This document shows, in pieces, positions 55,101-64,000 of a stretch of 64,000 nt of DNA. The stretch lies in contig JAAEAF010001117.1 in NCBI GenBank assembly GCA_011037195.1, positions 1 through 64,000 of the forward strand. The letters run 5' to 3'. Made by a program: the position numbers and the translations under genes. This stretch comes from Triatoma infestans (lineage: Eukaryota; Arthropoda; Insecta; Hemiptera; Reduviidae). The notes beneath the pieces were generated by a model. That model searched no databases. It was given only the letters and a program-made list of their open reading frames with translations, and was not told the origin of the DNA. Position 1 is the first letter of the stretch. Every line of letters begins with the position of its first letter.

Positions 55101-55660
55101 GTGATTTATTTACAAATGTATTTGTTGTAGAGTCATCTAAAAATTAAACACGAAATAAGATAAAATTTAATGGTGTATATTCATTGTAAAGTTTATAGTT
55201 ATTCTATAAAAAAATAAATAAATAATAATAATAATAAAATTTTTTATAAAAATTAAAAAAACAAAAAGTAGATTACTAGTTTTTTAATTTCAATCTTTTT
55301 TTTTTTCAAGGAATAAAGTATATTTATACATTTTGAAAAATATGAAAAAGAATTTAAAAATCAAATTTATATAAGATATGAAATAAAATATAGTATATAA
55401 AATTTAAACAAACAAAAAAATTGTTTAAATCTTTTAAATTGCCTCAAAATAAAAAAATAAAATTTCAAGAAAAATTAAAAAAATAAATAAATTTTCATAA
55501 AATTCATTTTATAAAATAATTTTCATAATAAATCTCATAAAACCATGACCAAGGCAGTCTATTAATTTGGGTCATTAAGAAAAAAAAAAATGCAAATTTG
55601 GTTAAAATTAAAACTGACAGGATCCCTCTCAGGATTTTGAGGCACGCTTATTATGACTTT
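52141..55660. other. No supported gene; decayed repeats and AT-rich DNA
   Basis: 52480-52970 and 55010-55610 are A/T-rich low complexity. 53000-54990 is GC-richer with many short frames on both strands and remnants of the LINE-associated text (CTGGGTAGCTGCTG, GTTGTTGCTGTTTTCTTTG-like pair at 54580 and 54925). Nothing identifiable as a host gene. Confidence 0.4.
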
Positions 55661-55799
55661 TCTCAGTAGGTATTGATTGGAAAAAAAGGTCTGGGACGTG
55701 TTTCAGTCAGAAAGTTTCAAAATAGACTTTTTGAAGCAGGTTTCATATACCGGAGTTTACTTCACTAATTTCCAAATAATTCTTCCGGTAGGACATCTT

Positions 55800-56100
55800 G
55801 GTTTGAGTTTTAATTGGAAGCAATCTCTCTATTGGAGAGATGACATCAAATTGGTAGTGATTTTCAATGATTCTAAAGCTGCAATACTTGCAAGGGTGAT
55901 GTTAAGGAGCTGATTGAGAAAACTGTAATCCAAATGTTGTGCTTCAATGGGTCCCTACATATTTGAAAGACTGCAAGGAAAGTGAACACGCTGACTGATG
56001 GACCTAAGCGGCGGCTGAAATGCAGCAGCCTGAAAATGAGTTATACTTTCCTAGGGCCAGAAAGGCAATAAAAGTCACAAAATGAGTTTTATGGAATATG
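55800..56100 (+). pseudogene. RNase-H LINE fragment
   Basis: WRDDIKLVVIFNDSKAAILA (55833 onwards) contains the DSKAAI variant of the RNase H block, and about 90 bp later another frame reads VVLQWVPTYLKDCKESEHAD, corresponding to the LxWVPxHxGxxxNExAD block. A frame change lies between them. Same family as the other RNase H remnants. Confidence 0.7.
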
Positions 56101-57890
56101 CTTATTAAGGCCTCCGTCTCTTGATTTAGAATATGTTCTAAATAGTATGATATTCATTAGCCTAAACAAGGCTTATCAGGCTGGAAAGTGGATCCCTCAG
56201 CAGTGGGCCTCTGCGGCCTCGAAGGATCTATGCCACTACCTCTGTGAGCACACTATTCCATAGTCTTGATAGGGCTATCAGGCTGGAGAATGGCTTCCTC
56301 AGAAGTGGACCACTAGGCATCATGTAACCCCAAGGATCGATTTTGAGATCTGCCTTTGGTTTATAGCACCTAATTGCTATATCAACACCTTAACAACATA
56401 TCTTGCTTTAAGAACACTAATAAGGCTGGAGTGCCCACCCTCCTCAATAGTTGGTCTCGAACCACCACTGAGACATCTATTTTAGCGTCTACTTCTGTAT
56501 AAAGCCCTCTTTGTTAGCATTTAACGATAAACTGATTGAGAAGTGGTCTTCCTGCAATAACCAGTATTTTTCCTTCCCCAGAAGGAGGGCTCAACGCTGC
56601 TTAAGACACGCACTAGTGTCTCCTCCTAACACAGCACGCTATATCTACATCGGCCATCTCCAAATAACCCTAAAGATTATTTGTGGACCGACATTTGTGA
56701 CCCATGAACCCAACAATAATTCCAGTAGAAGCACCAATTCTACCAGCAGAACCCTATTTATTTCACATATTTGCCTTTGAAATGTATCTAAAGATGGCGT
56801 ATAAAATAGTTCCAGGCAAAAAGCAGGCCAGTACTCTCTTGCACCATGTCCGCTAATTAATTTTTACTGGATACCTACCCTCTCAGACACCGAAACTAGT
56901 GTCTAACTCTGACAGCTGTTTGACTAACGCGCCTAGATATCTCATAGTCTTCTTAATGATGTTTTTTAGCATTGAATTCTTAGATTGCTGTTGGAACCAT
57001 GCGTATTCCCAATCAGGACAAGCTGTCCTGGGATAGATATCCTGGAAGGCTTTTATTAAAACTATGTCTATATTCAGAAGCTTTCCTTCTATTATCATCA
57101 CACGACTAGCCAGTTTTTGCCTGTTGTTTACACCATCTTTGCTCCTAAAATAAAAAGAATATCTAATACATTTCTGGTGCTGCAAAACGCTTAAGTATTC
57201 GCTGATTGTAAGTCTGCAATAAACTGACGTTTCCTTCATAGTGCAATAGAAGCTTCGTCAGGGTAATTAATGGCTTGATTATTAGACCAATTCTGGTAAG
57301 AATCACAGTGGATGATTATAGAACAAAGCAGAATAAATAGCGGGCCCTAACTTCTCGCTCCATGTTGCAGTTAAATGATTGTAGATAAGCACAACTTAAT
57401 TTTTCCACTCATATTGTAATTGACTAGTTGATGACGAGATCTAATTCTTCTTTCACCGCTTTGAAGCCAAAGCTGTTGCCCTGTTTTTGTTCTGGAGAAC
57501 CATTGTTTTTGCTTTCTTTTCCTTTACCCCTCTCTTTCCTTATTTTGAGCTGGGGACAAAAAAAAGAAAAAGAGGAATGAACACTTAGACATCGTCCAAC
57601 AGCCAATCACAAATGTGCAAGGGAAAATTAAGTTCGGCCCATTCCCTTCAGCAGCTATTTACGTGCTAGACTGTATTGTTTTACAACCAGTTACTCTAAT
57701 TCTTGCCAGTATTGGTTCTAGACTAAAATCAATAACTACCCTGAAGAAGTCTATTACTATTTTTAATCAAAAACCCAAAGAGTTTAGTGTTTTGCCACGA
57801 AAGATTGAACAATCATTTCTTGTATTGTTCCTACGAAAATGTGCTGACTTGGTCACGGTTTTAAAAATTGTTAATCTTTTTTATAAAATA
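56101..57890. other. No supported gene
   Basis: Mixed-composition sequence. 56150-56350 has an internal imperfect repeat (AGGCTGGAAAGTGGATCCCTC / AGGCTGGAGAATGGCTTCCTC, about 115 bp apart). The minus-strand frame at 56883-57239 (118 codons) and the plus-strand frame at 57615-57896 show no motif that I recognise. Confidence 0.4.
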
Positions 57891-58060
57891 AATTAATAAA
57901 TTAAATGAAATAAATAAAATTTTTAAAGGAAAAAATTTTATTAAATAATGCAGATAAAAAATAAATAAAATATATATATATTATTACTCGTGCCTACAGT
58001 TTTTGGTTAAAAAAATAAAAAAATAAAAAAATAATAATAATAATTAATAAATACTAATAA
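57891..58060. repeat. AT-rich low-complexity DNA
   Basis: AAATAAATAA-type and TAATAATAA runs. Confidence 0.8.
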
Positions 58061-58209
58061 CGATCGCTCATCGAAGCGCTGTTAAAATGAAATGTGGCCC
58101 GATATTGTTAAGAATAAATATGTCACAAATATCTGAGTAGTACTTAATCAAGCAAGTTCTTAATCAAGTAGTGCAAATTAGGCAGACAATAGACTATTCA
58201 GGTGGTTTT

Positions 58210-58600
58210 CTGTAAGTACGGTTTGTTCATTAAAATATGTATCTTCATTCGACTAAGCTTTTCCCACCTTATATTAGCATATCTTCAATCCCCTTAGCAA
58301 TATCTCTAACTTTCTAATCTTAACTTCAATTCGACTAAGCACTTCTCTTCTATTTTTCATGATCGTGTCTCTATTCGACTAGGCAGATCACTTCCACCTT
58401 ATCACATTTACATTGCAACCTTTATCATTTCATCTAACTTCTATCCCTCTCTTATAGTATCTTCATTCGTCTAAGCAGTTCTCTTCCGCCTTTTACTATC
58501 TTGTGTTCAAATTCTTTCGCTTTCTTGTATTATCGTCATTTGACTAGGCACTTTTTTTCTACCTATCATGGTTTTATCTTAGAACTCGTGATGATGTTCA
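58210..58600 (+). repeat. Degenerate tandem repeat, about 55-65 bp period
   Basis: Phrases such as ATCTTCATTCGACTAAGC, CTTCAATTCGACTAAGCAC, TCTATTCGACTAGGCAGATC, CTTCATTCGTCTAAGCAG and CGTCATTTGACTAGGCAC recur, each followed by TTCT(T)CCACCTTAT-like text. At least five units. Confidence 0.75.
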
Positions 58601-58819
58601 TTTTCTTTGGGACAACTATTTGGGCCTAGAAGAGTTTGGATAGCGCCTGGTTTTGTCCCTCCCGATAGGCGAATAAGTCCCGAGGAAGCGCTTTGAGGCA
58701 TCATTTCTTATCGAGGCGGCTTACTGAAATAATTGTTCCAAGATGAATGGAATTCTAGATGAGCTGTGGTCTATTTTAAGAAATATGAGATTTCTTGGCG
58801 GATATGCAATGTAATTTAA

Positions 58820-59110
58820 AAGATGCTCGGATAGTCAGGATGCTTGAAGGCACTAACTCTTGTCTACAACTACAAAATTGGTACTAGAATGTTGTAAAAG
58901 ACCTTGAAGAGTATCTATCTGCAAGGATTTGTTTTAGACGGGGCACCAGAACATACTATGAGGAATGAAGACCTTGATATGTAAACTAAATTAGGGAGGC
59001 TGACATGTTTCTGTCAAGTATGCCATGAATCTCAGGAAGGGTGAGCTCAGCGATATGGTCCGGAGGAATCTGAGATTCTCATTGGAGGTCCGGACCAAGG
59101 TGATAATGAG
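58820..59110 (+). pseudogene. RNase-H LINE fragment
   Basis: GATGCTCGGATAGTCAGG, GATGCTTGAAGGCACTAAC and GGTGAGCTCAGCGATATGGTCC are decayed equivalents of the 38.1, 49.7 and 51.6 kb copies. Frame lost. Confidence 0.5.
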
Positions 59111-59149
59111 ATGGTACATATGACATAATTATATACAACCAACAAGTGT

Positions 59150-59318
59150 GAGTAACAAGTAACAGAAACATTATGTTGAAGTGAACTCTCTACACGAACT
59201 TGGTGAATTTGCTCTGACGATGAATGAAAATCCGAAACCGGTCAGCAAGAAAATAAATATGCATGCTACGACGGAAAAATACCAAATGTTATCCAGCATT
59301 GCGGATCCATCCACATAT
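59150..59318 (+). mobile_element. F2 half element with intact hammerhead-like core
   Basis: Matches the right half of the F2 copy at 15737-16204 (ACCAACAAGTGTGAGTAAC, CTCTCTACACGAACTTGG, TGCATGCTACGACGG) and continues to the outer end TCCAGCATTGCGGATCCATCC. The hammerhead core at 59209-59248 reads TTGCT, CTGACGA (59214-59220), a weak stem II, GAAA (59234-59237), CCGGTC, AGCAA; TTGCT and AGCAA form a perfect 5-bp stem I and GTC is the cleavage triplet. Confidence 0.75.
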
Positions 59319-59319
59319 T

Positions 59320-60200
59320 CAATTATTAAGCCTTACTTGTGTTAGAATAGAATAGTGAAAGGAGGTGTGGTTTCTATGGCCCACAAACAGCGTGAAGTCT
59401 ACCGGCTTACTAAAGTTAACCCAGGCAGTTCGCAAAGCCGCGTATGAGAAGCCTCCTATAGCTCGTTGTTGTTGGCGATTTATCGCCCAGTTGAAGGAAT
59501 ATCGCTCTAGCCGCTCTCGCAATCGTAGCGGACATGCAGTGATGTCCTCTCAGCAGTATCCTTGGTTTATACGGTATCCTTCCTTTCTCAGTCAACCTAA
59601 AACTTGCAATGACAAATATTAGCAAGGCCAATAGGCCTCATATGCTTCCTGCAGTGTCCGGTCAACAGATCCATCGTAATCCTTAAGGCCACGCGGCCCT
59701 GGTTTAACAGGTTTGCCCCAAGCTTCTTCGAAGGATACCCTAATGAACACTTTGACCAGTGGTATTTTTCTACAAAGTCTTTGTTTTGCTACCCAAGACA
59801 TAAGCTGAATATATCACTGCCCTGGGAACAACGTAGAAAGATGCCGGAACTATAAAAGGTTTATTGAAACTTCTTCTAACTAGTTCATTCGCTTTCATTT
59901 TGCCCACATATCTTGCATGCCCTGGAACGCAGGATAGAATGAGCCAACCTCGGTAACAAAGAGTTGGGTACAATTCCACAACTGCTTTTATAATTAACCT
60001 GTTAGGCACCGATGGCCTGCAACTATCAACAAATTGCAGCCTGACGAACTGAATATTTTAACTATCTCTCTATTGAGGAGATTCCATTACTTGTGATAGA
60101 TATGGCGGCCTGTGAATCGATATAGAGCAGTATCCCGGAGGGCCAGAGCATTTCTTTTTCAATTATTTTTAGACGCTATTGTGATGATGGCTATCACTAT
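59320..60200 (-). pseudogene. RNase-H LINE fragment
   Basis: On the minus strand YIDSQAAISITSN (DSQAA codons at 60104-60118), then LILSCVPGHARYVG and KANELVRRSF (59770-60009) give the two RNase H blocks in order, with NExAxELxRR at the expected distance. Further 3', frames at 59416-59801 may hold the C-terminal region but the TGHxxLN signature is not clear. Frameshifts separate the parts. Confidence 0.7.
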
Positions 60201-61535
60201 GTACTTATAGAGCTTGGGATCTCGTTTTTTTTTCTGCGTAGGATTTTTTGTTTTTGAACCGGTATGATTATGGATACCACTTGTTATGGATTGGATTGAG
60301 AGGAGGAGATTGAGATTCATCGGAAATGGTTATCTGGACTGAAGAGTTTAGGCTGAATTCCTTTCAAGGATTGGTCCGATTTGGTCCTGTTGTGAATTCT
60401 TAGGTGGATTAGGTTTAATCCTGCATTAGGGATTTTTGTCCTAGATTTGACAAGTTCTTATCTGTGATCACCTGTATTTATCTAGGTGTGACCTCACATT
60501 CAATAAGCTTTCTTTTTAAAAACAGCCCTACGTTCTTTTATTTTTTTAATTTGTTTAAATTAAATTTTATTCTTAATTAATAACAGTTATTTGTTTGTGT
60601 GTTTGTAATAAATTGCTCTAAACAAACAAATAAATCTATAAAATAAAATTTTAACAAAAACTTTGAAGACGGGTAAAATACATAATTTTGAAAGAGATAT
60701 TTGTAATAGTGGTGGAAACATATTTCTTTGTCTGTCTGTCGAACAAATTTTTGCCTGTATCACACATTTTAACACTAAACGCACCAGGTCTCCGGTCAAA
60801 ATGACAGGTTTGAAATTTGATTCTAAATTCTGTATTAATTTGTATTTGTCCTCACTTCCAAGTTAGTACTAGGAGACCTGGGATGAGCTTCCTTTCTCTA
60901 AGGATGTACTTCTAATCTGGATAACCAGGTCATTTGGGAATCTTGGGGGTAATGCGGTACATAGATTTAGACTAACTGTCTGTCAAGCTTCTCCAGGCAT
61001 GGGGACAGCTTCACAGTATTCATCCCTAGGTATGATATTTACTGGGTATTCCCGGGCAGCCTCATGAGCTTAGATTAGTAGATTCTGTGGTAGGTTGGCT
61101 ATTAAGTTTATACCAGCGCAAATCCTATGGGTCTATTTGGGCACCCACAAGTTAGAGTACCCTATCCAGTCTTGCCTGTTTAATTAGGTCTGGAGAGAGA
61201 GAGACTTCTAGGTGAAGCTTGAAGACATCAAATTCTTCTCCTCAAATAGGAGAAACTTATGCCACACAGGCCCCGCACGCTGGCACAGTACCCTGCACGG
61301 GCTATCTGTTATCAGTCCCATACTATGCGCATGCGTTTATTAAATCTAAGTGGCCAGTGAGAAGTCCTACAGTCATCCGTATGGGCGCATAGCCTTGTTG
61401 GAATAGCTCTGCAGTAAACCTGGGGACGATTAGCTATTAATAAACCTGCTTCTGGCCTGGGGGTTTTCACCCATCATTCTTGTGATCTAAAGTGCACCCA
61501 TGCTTTGATGGCGGCACTCATGTTGCATTTTGCAA
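60201..61535. other. No supported gene; LINE debris and AT-rich DNA
   Basis: 60890-61060 resembles the 38.1 kb LINE text (AAGGATGTACTTCTAATCTG, ACCAGGTCATTTGGGAATC). 61086-61200 resembles 42850-42960 (GATTCTG-TGG...TTGGCTATTAAGT, CACAAG-TTAGAGTA), another dispersed family. No frame. Confidence 0.45.
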
Positions 61536-61539
61536 TGTT

Positions 61540-61900
61540 ACTTCAGGTCCCCGGCAAGGCGATCTGCCTTCTCATTGCCCCGGTACCCAATCTAGAAAAA
61601 ACCTGGTACGAGTTGATGACTCGTAAAGCAGCCTGACTGACTGAAAAGGTGCCCCTCGTCTTTTTTATCTCAGTAGCACAGGTAATTAATGCAACTAGCT
61701 CTGCCTGGAAAACTATGCCTAATCTTACCGAGATTAGCCCCATACACCGCCGGCTCTTTCATCCATCTGATAGCCGTCCGCATAGAGTCCCTTAAAATTG
61801 GCGGTCCATACTCCCAAGCTTCACTGTTCGGTATGAGAACTTTTAAGGACTTGTTTAAATTTAGGAAAGTCATTATATCGGAGTATAGGTCCAAAATTGT
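61540..61900 (-). pseudogene. RNase-H LINE fragment
   Basis: Overlapping minus-strand frames (61670-61894 and 61543-61743) show VFQAELVALITCATEI, the FQAE block with the second catalytic acid of RNase H, and SVSQAALRVINSYQVFSRL, the DSQAAL block with Asp replaced by Val. Upstream, WEYGPPILRDSMRTAIRWMK may belong to the linker. Inactive by that substitution alone. Confidence 0.7.
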
Positions 61901-61994
61901 GTCCGTCTAGAAAAGCTTTGAATCGACCCAGCCGATTATTTGACAGATTATGGTAAGACTTGGTTTATATAAAGCGCCAGTTACGTTTAATATT

Positions 61995-63900
61995 AATACA
62001 GTTAAAACGCAAAATATTAAAGAAAATTAATTAAAAAAGGAAAAAAAAATTCGTTAATTAAAAAAAGAAATTGTAAAACTTATCTAATCTAGTTTGTAAG
62101 CAAATAAAAAATATAATACTATATAAATAATATATATTTAAACAAATACATTTCGATGGATTTTCGATGGATGGAACACATGGATTTTTTTATTATTATT
62201 ATTTTGTTTAATTACTTCATCAAATCTAAAAATTTGTAAATAAAAAATCATTTTTAAAAAAACATTTTTTTTTTTAATTTTTGAGATAATTTTGGAATTT
62301 GTATAAAAAGCAAAAGTGTGAAACACTTACATGACTTTCTCTTACTGTATGGCAGTACCCTCTGCAGTAAACTAGCTTGTAGCGCAGTTTAAATTTTTAT
62401 TAACAGATCCCCAGAACTAGGGCCGGTTCTAGATATTTGGCCGTCCCTATCCAGTTAATAAAAAAAAAAGTAATCATAAATATGGTACAAAAATAAAAAT
62501 TTTAATTATATAACAAAAAATCTGGTGTGAAACACTCAGAAGAATTTCTCCAACTCCAATTTACATAGTTTCATAGTCTGTAGTTTATCGAACTGTAATA
62601 TATAACGCTTCTACTTATTATAATTTATTTGTTAATTTCCACTAATAATTAGTTTGATTCCTTCTTTTATGTTATTGCTAGAAACTAGATTTTAATTGAA
62701 TTAGCTCTTGCGTAGTGGATTTCTATCTTAATAATCTTTCAATACTATGTGGACTGCGCCACATACATAAAATTAATATTATGTAGAGCTAAAAACTCCA
62801 GGTCTAAGAATAGTTTTCTAACCGAAAATTGTGAATTTCTTGGAGAAATATTTGTCGGTGTTCAACATCAGTTTTATTTTGTTCCATCAGTATAAACGGC
62901 CAAATACAAAATGGCGGACTTAAAAGTTCTTAAACGTTCCTAAAAGTTCGGATCTTGCCTAATTCTCTTTTGCTTTCTTTTTCAATAATGGAATGAAAAT
63001 TCTAAATTATTTTCTTTATACCTCACATTAATTATATAAAACAGTAAATATTATATTTAAATATTATGTAAACAATACTACCTTGTTTAAAAGCCCAGAA
63101 CCCATGAGTTTGTCTAATACAAGAACTGTCGTACCAATCTCACTAACGTCCATTTTCCAACTGGCTTTGAGTTCTAAAAGACTTTCGAGTAAACACCCGC
63201 TCTGCCTTTTTTTCCTTTTTTTTACACGTTCCTTTGGCTGACCCGTCCATGTACAGGTGAAAACATTCCTTTTCAGTGTATCTCTTTTCAGCAATGATTT
63301 TGAGCGCTGCAACTATAAACATGTATGTGGGGGTGGTAGATTTATTAACCGGATCAACTAACTTTATTGTAAGCTTGAAGTCTATACTGGGGACAATATA
63401 TTTAGGATCAACAGTTTCTTCTATAATTTCTAGGTTAAGTCCTAGTTTTTGTGATGAGTAACTTTACTGTAATGGTGGTAAAGCTCTGTTGAGATTTGAC
63501 CAATACCTATCGCTATGTCTAAGGCATTTCTCGTAAAGAAAGATGTCATTCCTTTCCCGACTGATTAGATTAGATTCTTTGGGGGGGATTGGCTCAAGTT
63601 GGGTTAATAATCCCAAGTTCTGCAGCCAGTAGAGATTTATTGTGTGTAAAGGTTATATAATTAAATTGTTTATAAAATTGGGCGAAATTTTGAAGCATCA
63701 ATTTGATTTTTAAAAGATAAATCTATATTTTAGGTCTTGTTGAACAAGATTAACCTTTTTGGTTAAATTTGCTGAAGTTAAGAATTCAGGACCATTCATC
63801 GATATTTTCGAATATCCAATTGGTTAGCCCATCCAATTTGATTATGTAACATTACCTTAGTGATCGTAAAGGTTGTTATTAATAGTTTCAACTATATAAC
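61995..63900. other. No supported gene
   Basis: 61990-62330 is A/T-rich low complexity; the remainder is mixed sequence with short chance frames, such as 63064-63312 (minus). Dispersed-repeat text at about 63570 (ATTAGATTCTTTGGGGGGG-ATTGGCT) resembles 42850 and 61086. Confidence 0.45.
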
Positions 63901-63902
63901 AA

Positions 63903-64000
63903 AACCCTATGGCGCAACAGCCTATGAAGGGCCAAGGCTTGCCAGACGGCGATTTGAATGGGGGGGCGCATGTGGTAAGCACGTCGCAATTCCCACGCCG
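63903..64000 (-). mobile_element. tRNA-derived SINE, family S3, cut by the window edge
   Basis: CCCTATGGCGCAACAGCC, GGGCCAAGGCTTGCCAGACG and GGTAAGCACGTCGCA match the start of 26448-26700 with few differences. The tRNA-like head would lie outside the window. Confidence 0.75.

Overview
The window is AT-rich nuclear DNA from an insect. The only host gene I can support is a nicotinic acetylcholine receptor alpha subunit, most like alpha7. Three of its exons lie on the + strand: 27884-27993 (TM3), 29107-29332 (start of the cytoplasmic loop) and 38757-39019 (end of the loop, TM4, stop codon). Splice sites and phases fit. Exons for the ligand-binding domain and TM1-TM2 were not found upstream, so the gene probably starts outside the window or behind longer introns. 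No operons, prokaryotic genes, rRNA, intact tRNA or CRISPR are present.

The rest is transposable-element debris. The second intron holds a nearly complete errantivirus-type LTR retrotransposon (30862-38060, antisense to the receptor gene) with 211/214-bp LTRs that are almost identical, a TACA target duplication, a serine-tRNA primer site, an intact gag, and broken pol and env. It sits inside an older RNase-H LINE remnant. Degenerate fragments of LINEs with a C-terminal RNase H (probably I/R1-like) recur at about 9.2-10.1, 14.3, 38.1, 48.8-50.0, 51.6, 55.8, 58.8-60.2 and 61.6 kb. A Jockey-type reverse transcriptase tail lies at 2.6-3.07 kb, and a broken ORF1 (FP-like) plus endonuclease pair at 5.25-6.52 kb. 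Three tRNA-derived SINE families are present (boxes B at 2469, 23796, 30001, 47725; another at 26.45-26.70 kb and at the right edge).

The most unusual content is a group of short palindromic elements whose two arms each carry an inward-facing hammerhead-ribozyme-like core (CUGANGA, a stem II hairpin, GAAAC, then a self-complementary stem III). I separate them into families F1-F4, plus two wider inverted hammerhead pairs. F1 copies share fixed, unequal ends and are flanked by 10-12 bp target duplications in four cases; one interrupts a LINE open reading frame cleanly. F3 also has a copy with a 12-bp duplication. These look like non-autonomous retroelements, perhaps relatives of Penelope-like elements, and are the best candidate here for something undescribed.

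Large stretches (roughly 12.2-14.2, 16.4-19.8, 20.7-26.4, 39.1-47.5, 50-58.8 and 62-63.9 kb) hold AT-rich low-complexity DNA, a degenerate minisatellite, an abundant dispersed repeat (R1 here) and unrecognised sequence, but no credible gene.
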